Source: Natrononativus amylolyticus
GTDB taxonomy: Archaea; Halobacteriota; Halobacteria; Halobacteriales; Natrialbaceae
Assembly (NCBI RefSeq): GCF_024362525.1
Contig: NZ_CP101458.1
Span: 2,790,001 to 2,854,000 of the forward strand
DNA length: 64,000 bases
Reading direction: 5' to 3'
The notes below the pieces were generated by a model. It saw only the letters and a program-made list of their open reading frames with translations, did not search any database and had not been told where the DNA came from. The stretch's first letter is position 1. Every line of letters starts with the position of its first letter. The translations under genes and the position numbers were made by a program. Positions 7,224 through 15,480 of the stretch are shown here, piece by piece.

Positions 7224-8294
7224 TCAGGCGTCGCCGTCGACCGCGGTCTCGCGCCAGTCCTCGAGGTCGTCCTCGTCTGCGTCGTCGAGTCGGTTCTCGT
7301 AGTAGGCCATCGGGTGCGGAATGCGCTCACAGAGGTCGTCCTTGTTGACGCAGTCGCCGTAGGACTGCATCGTCGCACACGACGGCGGCGAGTAGTCCGT
7401 CGGCGAGGTGTCCCCGCGGATGTGGTCGGTCTGGTAGCGGGTCATCTCCTCGCCGAACGTCGAGTTCACCCGGTAGAGGTCGACGATGTCGTCCGTACTC
7501 ATCCCGATGCTCGTCAGGAAGGCGGTGATCGCAAAGCGGGAGTGATGTGGCAGGTGCTCGCCCTTCTGAATCGCATCGAGTAGGGCCTTCATGCACGGCG
7601 GGAACAGGTCAGGAACCACCGTGTCGATCTCCCGGGTCAGGTCCAGCTCGGCGAGCACCGCCCGGATCTCCTCGACGTCGTCCTCGAGGGCGGTCGCGAT
7701 CGCCGGCGGGACGTCGAACGGGAGTCCCTCCTGGACGCGCTCGCGGATCGCCTCCCGGAGCAGGGTTCGAAGCTCTCCCTCGTCGACGGGCACCTCGCCG
7801 CGGACGAGCGCCCGGTTGACCAGGCGCCACTCGTCCTCCCACAGGTCGGCCGCCAGCGGCAGGTAGGTGCCGACGGCGATCCCGTAGCCGGTTTCTGTTT
7901 CGACGACCGACTCGCGAAGATCGAACTCCGCGAGCAGCGCCTCGAGGTCGAGTTCCGCCGACTCGACGCTCTGGAGTTCGGTCGTCGTCTCGAGGTCGGC
8001 GGTGAACCGCTCGAAGGCGGCGCTCGCCTCGGCCCGGGCGTACTTCCGGACGAGGATCCGTTCGGCGACCAGCGAGACGAGCACGCGGGCGACCGGATAG
8101 GAGAGCAACTCGACGCGGACGTCCCGGTGGGGGTCGCCGATCTCGCCGTCCTCGAGCGCGCCCACCACGCGCTCTCGGGCGCGGTCGACGACGGCCCGAT
8201 CCTGTTCGACGACCGTCGCCAGATCGACCGTCTCCGAGGCGACGGCGTCCCGGGCGGCCGCGAGGAACGGGTAGCGAGCGTGCAGTCGCTGCAT
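7224..8294 (-). CDS. priL: DNA primase large subunit PriL
   Basis: This 356-residue protein is the regulatory large subunit of the archaeal/eukaryotic primase, working with PriS to make RNA primers at replication forks. The N-terminal half is helical. The C-terminal domain carries four cysteines in the family arrangement: C234 (FPPCMKAL), C306 (PPSCATM), C315 (YGDC) and C322 (LCERIPHP). These hold the 4Fe-4S cluster. HHSRFAI and the nearby GMSTDDIVDLY are also family signatures. The partner gene priS is not in this window. The start MQRLHARYPFL fits the usual N-terminus of haloarchaeal PriL. Confidence 0.95.
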   Translation of the reverse strand: MQRLHARYPFLAAARDAVASETVDLATVVEQDRAVVDRARERVVGALEDGEIGDPHRDVRVELLSYPVARVLVSLVAERILVRKYARAEASAAFERFTADLETTTELQSVESAELDLEALLAEFDLRESVVETETGYGIAVGTYLPLAADLWEDEWRLVNRALVRGEVPVDEGELRTLLREAIRERVQEGLPFDVPPAIATALEDDVEEIRAVLAELDLTREIDTVVPDLFPPCMKALLDAIQKGEHLPHHSRFAITAFLTSIGMSTDDIVDLYRVNSTFGEEMTRYQTDHIRGDTSPTDYSPPSCATMQSYGDCVNKDDLCERIPHPMAYYENRLDDADEDDLEDWRETAVDGDA

Positions 8295-8587
8295 CGGTAA
8301 TCAAATATTACTGCGTCGGGTTAAGCGTCGTGATTGGGCGGCGGTGACTCGTCCCCGCTCGAGACACCGCTCGTCGTCGCGAACGAACTCCCGCGAAGTA
8401 CCGTCGAGCGATGGCCGAGCGGCGCGGAAACCCGAACTCGAGCGGCGAGAAGAGAGCGCGGAGCCCGTCGCTAATACACTATTACTCGGTAGAGTTTTCG
8501 GCCGCGCTTATGTTGCGGTACGAGTAGGTTAGTGGCGGTAATGGTCGGGAACCACGAGTGTCCGTTCACGGTGCTTTTCGTACCAGT
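8295..8587. other. Intergenic region between divergent priL and deacetylase genes
   Basis: About 330 nt separate the two divergent starts and I see no gene. An AAATATTA box at 8303-8310 lies only 9-16 nt before the priL start, so it is oddly close. GCTTATGTTG around 8508-8517 is a weak plus-strand TATA candidate. Confidence 0.5.
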
Positions 8588-8594
8588 AATATAA
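8588..8594 (+). promoter_or_regulatory. TATA box of the deacetylase-like lipoprotein gene
   Basis: AATATAA lies 33-39 nt before the ATG at 8627. It supports starting at the Met that precedes the RR and lipobox signal rather than at an upstream in-frame Met. Confidence 0.6.
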
Positions 8595-8626
8595 CAATAC
8601 GGCGGCCTGTTGCGGGTCCGGTCGCC

Positions 8627-9874
8627 ATGAAACGACGCACCTACGTCGCGACGGCGGCCGCGATCGCGGTCGCTGGCTGTATGAGCGCCGACGACGACGA
8701 CCCAGGGAACGAGAGCCCGACGAACGACTCGGCGACCGACGACGAGCCGGTGGACGACGACACGGAGACGGAAACGGAGTCGACGGACGCCGAGACGGAC
8801 TCGTTCGACGACTTCGAGGATCTCGACGCCTGGTCGGCCGTCGTCGGTTCGCTGTCGGCCGACGAGGAGGAGTCGTACACCGGCTCGCAGTCGGCGCTGC
8901 TCGAGGCCGACGAGGAGGGCGATCAGGTTCGCATCGTCCGCGAACTCGACGACCCGACGGACTTCACCGACCGCCACCCCGGGCTGGCGATGGCGACGCC
9001 CGAGGGTGGCGAGACCCTGATCCAGCTGCTCGACGACGACGGGGGCCGAATCGACTTCCGCCAGTACGTCGGCGGCGGGCTACCGTTCGCCCGCGGCAAC
9101 TTCGGCATCGCCGAGGTCGACGACGACCCCGATCTGAGCGAAATCGTCGAGATCCAGATCGCCTTCTGGGTCGGCTCCGACGGCGGCGGCGAGCTTCGAG
9201 TCGACGACCTCCACACGGTCGACCGACCCAACGCGGGGCAGGTGATGATCCACCTCGACGGCGGCTACGAGACCCACCACACGTTCGCCCGGCCGCTGCT
9301 CGAGGAGCACGATTACCCCGCGGCGGCGTTCGTCCCGACGGGACGGCTCCCCGAGGAGGACGAACACGACGGCGATCGGCTCACCGAAGGCCAACTCGAG
9401 GAACTCGCCGACGACGGCTGGGTCGTCGGGAGCCAGGCCGCCCACGGCGACGACCTGACGGCGCTCGAAGACCGCAGCCAGGAGGACGAGATCGCCGACG
9501 CGCGCGATTGGCTCGCGGACAACGGCTACGACGCGGGCTACTTCTCGTATCCGGGCGGCAGGTACGACGAGGAGACGATCGCCCTCGTCGAGGAGCACCA
9601 CGACCTCGCGTTCGCCGGGCGTTACCCCGCACACGGGTACGTGACGAACCCGTATCTCTGTTCGCGAGTCTCGGACCCGACGGCCGACGACGCACGGCGG
9701 ATACTCGAGTTGACCGCCGAGTACGGCGGCATCACGACGCTCGCCTACTACCGCCTCGAGGAGGAAGAGTCCCGCGAGGCGTTCGAGGAGACCCTCGAGG
9801 CGGTGTCGGAACTCGAAGGGAACGATCTCGAGGTCATAACTCCGGCGGATCTCGAGAGTTCGTACGTCGTGTGA
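8627..9874 (+). CDS. Polysaccharide-deacetylase-family lipoprotein
   Basis: This 415-residue secreted protein starts MKRRTYVATAAAIAVAGC, a Tat-type signal with a lipobox whose Cys18 would be lipidated. An Asp/Thr-rich linker follows (about 20-65), then a beta-sandwich-like region (about 65-200) and a NodB deacetylase domain (about 205-400). NodB features are IHLDGG (208-213, in place of the usual TFDDG), a metal-ligand-like His273 in AAHGDD, and FSYPGGRYD. The first motif keeps one aspartate only, so activity may be altered. It would act on glycans at the cell surface; the substrate is unknown. Confidence 0.85.
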   Translation: MKRRTYVATAAAIAVAGCMSADDDDPGNESPTNDSATDDEPVDDDTETETESTDAETDSFDDFEDLDAWSAVVGSLSADEEESYTGSQSALLEADEEGDQVRIVRELDDPTDFTDRHPGLAMATPEGGETLIQLLDDDGGRIDFRQYVGGGLPFARGNFGIAEVDDDPDLSEIVEIQIAFWVGSDGGGELRVDDLHTVDRPNAGQVMIHLDGGYETHHTFARPLLEEHDYPAAAFVPTGRLPEEDEHDGDRLTEGQLEELADDGWVVGSQAAHGDDLTALEDRSQEDEIADARDWLADNGYDAGYFSYPGGRYDEETIALVEEHHDLAFAGRYPAHGYVTNPYLCSRVSDPTADDARRILELTAEYGGITTLAYYRLEEEESREAFEETLEAVSELEGNDLEVITPADLESSYVV

Positions 9875-9919
9875 ACCAGGAGCCGCCGGCGCTCCCCTGA
9901 CAGCTGGAGACGACCGGCT

Positions 9920-11002
9920 TCAATTCTCGAAGACGAACGTTCCGTCCTCCTGGACGCGCTCGCCGTCGACCTCGATGAACGAGTCCTCGCTCATGTCGAC
10001 GATCATGTCGACGTGAACGGCCGAGTCGTTCTGTTCGTTGCCCTCGCCCACGGTGTCGTCGTAGGCGCGACCGACGGCCATGTGGACGGTGTCGCCCATC
10101 TTCTCGTCGAACAGCATGTTGTACGTGAAGCGGTCGATGTCGCGGTTCATCCCGATACCGAGTTCGCCCAGCCGGCGGGCGCCGTCGTCGGTGTTGAGCA
10201 CCTCGGTGAGCAGGTCCTCGTTTTTCGCCGCGGAGTGGCTGACGACCTCGCCGCCGTCGAACTCGAGAGACACCTCGGTGATCTCCCGGCCCTGGTGGTA
10301 CAGCGGCATGTCGAACAGCACCTCGCCCTCGACGCTGTCGGGGACGGGCGCGGTGAACACCTCCCCGCCCGGCAGGTTGCGCTCGCCGTAGTCGTTGAGC
10401 GTGGGGTTGCCGTCAACGGACATCGTGACGTCCGTGGTGTCGCCGCTTTTGATCCGCACCTCGTCGGCGGGGTCTAAGATTTCGACCATGTTCGCCTGGT
10501 GGTCGCGCTGTTCGTCCCAGTCCTTGTTGACCGCGTCCCAGACGAAGTTCTCGTAGCCCTCGGTGCTCATCTCCGCGAGCTGGGCGTTCGCCGGCGCGGG
10601 GAACTGCGTGAGACACCAGCGCGTCGAGAGCCGCTCCGCGAGGATCGGCTGGTGGGCCTGGCTGTAGGCGGCCTGCGTCTCGGGGGAGACGTCGCTGGTC
10701 TGCGTGACGTTGTCGCTCGCGCGGATCGCGATGTAGACGTCGGTGTTCTCGATGAGCGCGAGCTCGTGTTCCGGCGTTTCGAACTCGCCATCCGACGCGC
10801 GGAGGTAGGCTCGCTGCTGGCGCTTGCCGGTTCGCTGGCTCGTGGTGATGGGGTGTGCGCCGTAGTCGCCGACGACCTCGTGGAGGGCGACGACCAGGTC
10901 CTCGGCGACCGGGTGGGCGTCGATGACGACGTTGTCGCCCTCCCGAAGATCCACCGAGTGGCTCGCGATGATTTCAGCGTGCTCGCGGATACGTGGGTCC
11001 AT
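9920..11002 (-). CDS. Aminopeptidase of the M29 family
   Basis: This 360-residue protein begins MDPRIREHAEIIASHSVDL, the usual beginning of M29 (AmpS/AmpT-type) aminopeptidases, whose members carry two metal ions and trim N-terminal residues from peptides in the cytoplasm. Family features include GDNVVIDAHPVAEDLV near residue 22, the central PDEVEGEVLFD-type strand with YHQG, GELGIGMN, and the late metal-ligand cluster HVDMIVDM. The reading frame stays open far upstream, but only because it runs antisense to the MscS gene; the ATG at 11002 is the conserved start. Confidence 0.9.
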   Translation of the reverse strand: MDPRIREHAEIIASHSVDLREGDNVVIDAHPVAEDLVVALHEVVGDYGAHPITTSQRTGKRQQRAYLRASDGEFETPEHELALIENTDVYIAIRASDNVTQTSDVSPETQAAYSQAHQPILAERLSTRWCLTQFPAPANAQLAEMSTEGYENFVWDAVNKDWDEQRDHQANMVEILDPADEVRIKSGDTTDVTMSVDGNPTLNDYGERNLPGGEVFTAPVPDSVEGEVLFDMPLYHQGREITEVSLEFDGGEVVSHSAAKNEDLLTEVLNTDDGARRLGELGIGMNRDIDRFTYNMLFDEKMGDTVHMAVGRAYDDTVGEGNEQNDSAVHVDMIVDMSEDSFIEVDGERVQEDGTFVFEN

Positions 11003-11137
11003 ACGTGGCAAATTCTGCGGGCGTGGCATACCGTTTTCGGATCGAAACGCCCGCAGACGCCGGCGTCGCCCCCTCACGGGCGGCGGCCGGCTACTGCCAC
11101 GTCGGGTTCTTTTCGCCCGTTCGTGAAAGCCCCGAGT

Positions 11138-12103
11138 ATGCACCCAGGACACTCCTCGGGCGGTGCGATCACGGCGGTCGGCGACGCCGTCTCCGAAACG
11201 CTCGCGACCTCGTGGTTTCTGGCGGTTCTCGTCGCACTCGCCGTCTGGTACGGCTCCGGACTGGCGGCCGATCGCGTCCGACCCACACTCGAGGAGCGAC
11301 TCCTCCGGCGAACCACCGCCAAAGCCGTCCTGTTGGTCGGCCGAGTCGTCCTCGTGCTGTACGCGCTCGTCCCCGTCGCGGGCGTGTTCGGCTTTCAGCC
11401 GCGGAACGTCCTGCTGTCGGTGACGGTGCTCTCCGTGATCGCCGGCGCGATTCTCGCGCCCGCGGCCCGGAGCTACGTCAGCGGCCTGTTCGTCCTGCTC
11501 AACCGTCCCTACGACATCGGCGACATGATCGAGTTCGTCGAGCAGGACGAGCGCGGCTACGTCGAGGACGTCACGCTCCGGTACACCAAGGTGTTCACCC
11601 TCGACAACGCGTTTCTGGTCGTCCCCAACGAGACGATGCGCGAACGCGACATCCGGAACCTCTCGGCCGAAGACGAGCGCGTCCGCGCCTCCGTCGAGGT
11701 GCTCGTCACCTACGAGAGCGACCTCGAGACGGCGCGCCAATTGCTCGAGCGAAGCGCCCGCGACGTCGAGGGCGTCATCACCGGCGGCCCCGACATCCGG
11801 GTGGGGCAGTCGCGGTTTACCGCCCAGCCGCGGGCGTTCATCCGCGAGTTCGCCGATCACGGGGTGTTGCTCGACCTGCGCTTCTGGGTCGAGCGCCCGT
11901 ACCTGCCGCTGCGGGTTCGCTCGGACGTCCAGGAACGCGCCTGGGAGCGCCTCGCAGAGGTCGACGTGGAGATCGCGTACCCGCACACCCACCACGTCTT
12001 CGACGAGACCAGCGGCCGGGTGCGGGTCGGCCTCGAGGACGCCGGTTCGGCGTCCGTCGACGGGGCGCTCGAGCGGGTTCGCGAGGAGCGAACGGCGGAC
12101 TGA
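11138..12103 (+). CDS. MscS-family mechanosensitive channel
   Basis: This 321-residue membrane protein has three N-terminal membrane helices (about residues 22-42, 65-87 and 90-115). They run into the MscS core: PYDIGDMIEFVEQDERGYVEDV, then FTLDNAFLVVPNETMRERDI. The cytoplasmic alpha/beta region to about residue 290 matches the MscS vestibule. It should open under membrane tension and release osmolytes during hypo-osmotic shock, relevant for a halophile. The start was chosen just before the first helix, since the upstream open frame is antisense to the aminopeptidase gene. Confidence 0.92.
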   Translation: MHPGHSSGGAITAVGDAVSETLATSWFLAVLVALAVWYGSGLAADRVRPTLEERLLRRTTAKAVLLVGRVVLVLYALVPVAGVFGFQPRNVLLSVTVLSVIAGAILAPAARSYVSGLFVLLNRPYDIGDMIEFVEQDERGYVEDVTLRYTKVFTLDNAFLVVPNETMRERDIRNLSAEDERVRASVEVLVTYESDLETARQLLERSARDVEGVITGGPDIRVGQSRFTAQPRAFIREFADHGVLLDLRFWVERPYLPLRVRSDVQERAWERLAEVDVEIAYPHTHHVFDETSGRVRVGLEDAGSASVDGALERVREERTAD

Positions 12104-12192
12104 CACGGTTTGCCGGAACTGACGGACAGGAGCCCGTCCGAGCGGCTGCCGTAAACGCCGCCTATATCTTCGCCCGCCCGCTACGGCCCCCC

Positions 12193-13209
12193 ATGATCGA
12201 CCTCCGCTCGGACACGGTGACGAAACCCGACGAACCGATGCGCCAGGCCGCCCTCGAGGCCGACGTCGGCGACGACGTCTACGAGGAGGACCCGACGGTG
12301 ATCGAACTCGAGTCCCGCGCCGCGGACCTCGTCGGAACGGAGGCGGCGCTGTACGTTCCGACGGGGACGATGGGCAACCAGGTCGCCGCCCGCGTCCACA
12401 CCGAACACGGCCAGGAGGTGCTCGCGGATCGCTCGAGCCACGTCGTGAAGTACGAACTCGGCGGGCTCGCCCAGCACGCCGGCCTGCAGGTTCGGGTGCT
12501 CGACACCGAACGCGGCGTGCCGACGCCGGAGCAGGTCGAGGCGGGGTACGTCGAGGAGGACCTCCACCGGCCGGGGACCGGCTTGCTCTGTCTCGAGAAC
12601 ACCCACAACGCCCGCGGCGGCCTCGCGATCGCTCCGGAGGAGATCTCGGCGGCGGCCGACGCCGCCCGCGACCGCGGCGTTCCCGTCCACCTCGACGGCG
12701 CGCGGGTGTTCAACGCCGCGACGGCGCTCGACGTGCCCGTCACCGAACTCACCGGGCCGGTCGACTCCGTGATGTTCTGTCTCTCGAAGGGCCTCGGCGC
12801 GCCCGTCGGATCGATGCTCGCCGGCAGCCAGGCGTTCATCGACCGGGCGCGGCGCACCCGCAAGCTGTTCGGCGGCGGAATGCGCCAGGTCGGCGTCCTC
12901 GCCGGGCCCGGACTCCGGGCGCTCGAGAACGTCGACGACCTCGAAACGGACCACGAGAACGCCCGGTATCTCGCCGCGGGACTCGACGAGATCGAGACGC
13001 TGTCGGTCCAGGAGCCGGAGACGAACATCGTCCTCGCGGACGTAACCGAGACCGGGCTGGACGTCGAGGGCGTCCTCGACCGACTGCGCGGGGTGGGCGT
13101 GCTGGCGACGCCGTTCGGTCCGACGACGATTCGATTCTGTACCCACCGGGACGTCGACCGCGAGGCGGTCGAGACGGCGCTCGAGCGCGTCGAAGAGGCG
13201 CTCGCGTAA
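12193..13209 (+). CDS. ltaE: Low-specificity threonine aldolase
   Basis: This 338-residue PLP enzyme of fold type I cleaves threonine or allo-threonine to glycine and acetaldehyde. It begins MIDLRSDTVTKP, the hallmark N-terminus of the family. The PLP lysine is K199 in FCLSKGLGAPVGS, with D168 (HLDGARVFNA) pairing with the pyridine nitrogen and R171 following it. VYEEDPTV and PTGTMGNQ are further signatures. It is transcribed in the same direction as the MscS gene with 89 nt between; co-transcription is possible but not shown. Confidence 0.95.
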   Translation: MIDLRSDTVTKPDEPMRQAALEADVGDDVYEEDPTVIELESRAADLVGTEAALYVPTGTMGNQVAARVHTEHGQEVLADRSSHVVKYELGGLAQHAGLQVRVLDTERGVPTPEQVEAGYVEEDLHRPGTGLLCLENTHNARGGLAIAPEEISAAADAARDRGVPVHLDGARVFNAATALDVPVTELTGPVDSVMFCLSKGLGAPVGSMLAGSQAFIDRARRTRKLFGGGMRQVGVLAGPGLRALENVDDLETDHENARYLAAGLDEIETLSVQEPETNIVLADVTETGLDVEGVLDRLRGVGVLATPFGPTTIRFCTHRDVDREAVETALERVEEALA

Positions 13210-13241
13210 GACGGCGCCCGGCCGGGAACGGCCGCCGAGGC

Positions 13242-13373
13242 TTACCGGCCGTCCATTCCGTCCCGGAACTCGAGAACCGTCCGCCGGAGCAGCAGGTACG
13301 AGAAGAAGATCAGCGAGAGCAGGATCAGGACGATCGCGATGATGATGGGATCGTCAGGGAGGAATCCGAGCAT
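13242..13373 (-). CDS. 43-residue single-pass membrane protein
   Basis: This small protein reads MLGFLPDDPIIIAIVLILL, continues as one membrane helix and ends in a basic then charged tail (RRTVLEFRDGMDGR). The composition and compactness look like a genuine conserved small haloarchaeal membrane protein. The frame stays open upstream to 13472, but the extra residues are polar and Cys/Arg-rich and do not look like part of it. The function is unknown. Confidence 0.65.
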   Translation of the reverse strand: MLGFLPDDPIIIAIVLILLSLIFFSYLLLRRTVLEFRDGMDGR

Positions 13374-13725
13374 TACCACGGGATACACAGGCGGTGTGCA
13401 AAACGGTTTCGGCAGTTCGAACCGCTCGCCACGTCGCCGGTCGCTGCCAAACGGGTTCCGACGCGAACCCACCGGAGCCGGCGGGCCGTAACGGCTTCTC
13501 GCTAGCTAAAAACGATCTTTTAGCTTGCGGTGACTACTTTTCATACCGGCTCGTAGCTTCGGGTGCACCCCGGTCTTCGGCCCTCCCCACGCACGCCGAG
13601 ACCGCGGGATCGCCCCCGACTATCCCCTCCCCCGGTCGGTGCCAGCCCCGGTTGCCATCCCACCGACCGCTTCGGGTATCTGGCCCCCGCTGACGTTCTC
13701 ACCCCTCGAGTCCGCGCCGTCGCCG
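13374..13725. other. Intergenic region of about 350 nt
   Basis: No gene is visible. The notable feature is a perfect 8-bp inverted repeat at 13504-13525 (separate entry), followed by ACTACTTTTCATA, a weak promoter-like stretch. The part from 13560 to 13725 is GC-rich and lacks motifs. Confidence 0.5.
13504..13525. repeat. Perfect 8-bp inverted repeat AGCTAAAA-6-TTTTAGCT
   Basis: The arms AGCTAAAA (13504-13511) and TTTTAGCT (13518-13525) are perfectly complementary around ACGATC. It could be an operator or a terminator. The AT-rich arms stand out against the surrounding GC-rich sequence. Confidence 0.6.
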
Positions 13726-14229
13726 CTACGCGGTCGCACGCTCGAGGAGCGTTCCGTCGGGTTCGAGAACCCGGACCGCGAGCCCGTCGGCTGTCGGCTC
13801 GAGGAGCGCGAACCCCGGTCGGTTTCCCCGCGGCTGGGCGTGGCTCCCCGGGTTGACCAGGAGCACGTCCTCAGTTTTCGTGAGCCCCGGCCGGTGCGTG
13901 TGTCCCGAGACGACGACGTCGGCGTCGCGGGAGCGTCCGAACATCGCCAGCCCCGTCTCGCCGCCGTTTCGACGGTGCGTGACCGCGATTCGGACGCCCC
14001 CCTCCTCGACGACCCGGTCGGTCGGCAGCCGCTCGCGGACCGCACTCGAGTCGGCGTTGCCGTGGACGGCGAACAGCACCGGACAGGTCCGCTGGAACGC
14101 CTCGAGAGCGGCGACGCTGGTGAAATCGCCCGCGTGGACGACGGCGTCGGCCTCGCGGGCGGCGACCAGCGCCTCGCCCTCGAGTTCGTGTCCGCCGCTG
14201 CTGTGAGTATCGGAGAAGACGGCGATCAT
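13726..14229 (-). CDS. YfcE/MJ0936-type metallophosphoesterase
   Basis: This 167-residue cytoplasmic enzyme has all the calcineurin-fold metal motifs of the YfcE/MJ0936 group: FSDTHS (D7, H9), HAGDF (D35), HGNAD (N58), a TH pair near residue 84 and SGHTHRPG near 109. Relatives hydrolyse phosphodiesters such as bis-pNPP in a metal-dependent way. The physiological substrate is unknown. The length is typical for the family, and no insertions are seen. Confidence 0.93.
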   Translation of the reverse strand: MIAVFSDTHSSGGHELEGEALVAAREADAVVHAGDFTSVAALEAFQRTCPVLFAVHGNADSSAVRERLPTDRVVEEGGVRIAVTHRRNGGETGLAMFGRSRDADVVVSGHTHRPGLTKTEDVLLVNPGSHAQPRGNRPGFALLEPTADGLAVRVLEPDGTLLERATA

Positions 14230-14363
14230 AGACGGTCCTCAACGCGCCGGGGTAAGGCGTTTTCGCCGGACGGATGCGCTCATCGAGCGCCGTCGGAACC
14301 GGGGCTGGCAGCGACCAGGCGGGGACGAAAGTGCGAGGCGATCAGCCCGAGCGCTGTGCGAGA

Positions 14364-14864
14364 TCAGTCGAAGATACCGCCATCGTCGTCGTCGTCATCA
14401 TCGTCGTCGTCGTCATCATCGTCGTCGTCGTCGTCGTCGGCAGCATCGTCATCGTCATCGGCGCCATCATCGTCGTCGTCGGCAGCATCGTCGTCTGCGC
14501 TGTCGTTGTCGTCGAAGTCGTCGTCCGCGCTGTCGTTATCGTCGAAATCGTCGTCCGCGCCGTCGTCGTCCTCGACGTCATCGCTCTCGTTGTCGGCGTC
14601 GTCGTCCTCCTCGGGTGGCTCCTCGTCCTCACCCTCGTCGGGATCCTGCCCGTCAGCCGGGTCCTGTCCGTCGGTGTCATCCGCTTCGTCCTCGTCGGTT
14701 TCGTCCTCGTCAGCACCGTCGTCGGCGTCCTCGGGCTGTTCGTCCGGGATCTCCTCGACCTCGAGGTCCTCGTCGTCGTCGACGACCGTGGTGACGACCG
14801 TTCCACAGCCGGCCAGCGCCACGGCTGCTGCGACGGCGAGTACGAGGAGTACGTTACGGCGCAT
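14364..14864 (-). CDS. Extremely acidic poly-aspartate lipoprotein
   Basis: This 166-residue protein starts with a clean lipoprotein signal (MRRNVLLVLAVAAAVALAGC, lipidated Cys20). After a short TVVTTVV segment, almost all of the rest is Asp, Glu and Ala. It includes DDFDDNDSADD tandem repeats and ends in an uninterrupted run of about 19 Asp just before GGIFD. The gene is a GAC/GTC triplet array near 14370-14470, prone to slippage. It is probably a surface-anchored disordered polyanion that could hold water and cations; this is inference. There are no catalytic motifs. Confidence 0.75.
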   Translation of the reverse strand: MRRNVLLVLAVAAAVALAGCGTVVTTVVDDDEDLEVEEIPDEQPEDADDGADEDETDEDEADDTDGQDPADGQDPDEGEDEEPPEEDDDADNESDDVEDDDGADDDFDDNDSADDDFDDNDSADDDAADDDDDGADDDDDAADDDDDDDDDDDDDDDDDDDGGIFD

Positions 14865-14958
14865 TGGCGTCCCTTTGGCCCGGAGGGGTATTACTAGGGC
14901 GCCGTTAAGCGCCGGTTTTCGCTCCGCCTAAGCGGGCCTCGATTCGGCGTTCCCGTCG

Positions 14959-15387
14959 TCACTCCTCGACGTCGACGACCGCGACCACCCACGTTCCCGA
15001 CAGGGGTTCGTCGGTCGTCGCGGCCACCCTCGCTTCGTCGAGGTCGACCTCCGAGGCGAGACGCTCGAGGCCGGCGTCCGTCTCGACGGCGACCGCAACG
15101 TCGGTCGGGCTCGCACCCGGCGGCAGCTTCGAGGGGTCGTACGAGAGCGCGATCCGGATCGCCTCGAGGCCCGCGACGTCCTCGAGGCCGACGATCTCGA
15201 TCGGGGGCGAGAGCGCACCCTCGGGCACGTCGTCGCGCTCGCGGAGTTCGAACCGTTCGGGGACGGCTTCGGCGGCGATCGACACCTCAGCGGCGTCCGC
15301 GGCCGCCGTCTCGTCTGCCGCGTCCGCGCCGACCGCCGCGAGCCTGGCCGCCTCGACGTCGTCGGGATCGTAGCCGGGGATCGTCAT
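14959..15387 (-). CDS. Hypothetical acidic protein with a beta-sandwich-like half
   Basis: I do not recognise this 142-residue protein. The first 50 residues are alanine-rich and helical (EAARLAAVGADAADETAAAD). From residue 55 on, the pattern EIVGLEDVAGLEAIRIALSYD, DPSKLPPGASPTDVAVAV and ATTDEPLSGTWVVAVV recalls the immunoglobulin-like module seen before the C-terminal sorting signals of haloarchaeal surface proteins. There is no signal peptide here. It is divergent from the XPD-type helicase gene, starting 93 nt away. Confidence 0.6.
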   Translation of the reverse strand: MTIPGYDPDDVEAARLAAVGADAADETAAADAAEVSIAAEAVPERFELRERDDVPEGALSPPIEIVGLEDVAGLEAIRIALSYDPSKLPPGASPTDVAVAVETDAGLERLASEVDLDEARVAATTDEPLSGTWVVAVVDVEE

Positions 15388-15450
15388 GTCCGAAGTCACG
15401 CGATCCGAGGTGGTAGTGGTGCGGCGTGCACCTGCCGGGCGAGCGAATCC

Positions 15451-15457
15451 TTTTATC
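15451..15457 (+). promoter_or_regulatory. TATA box of the XPD-type helicase gene
   Basis: TTTTATC lies 24-30 nt before the GTG at 15481, the canonical distance for a leaderless archaeal transcript. It helps decide that GTG is the start. Confidence 0.7.
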
Positions 15458-15480
15458 CGAGGAGTGACCACGAGTAGACA

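Noticed and set aside
11003-12106. Upstream extension of the aminopeptidase frame and other long antisense frames against core genes
   Set aside because: They mirror the codon bias of the MscS channel gene and have no protein features of their own.
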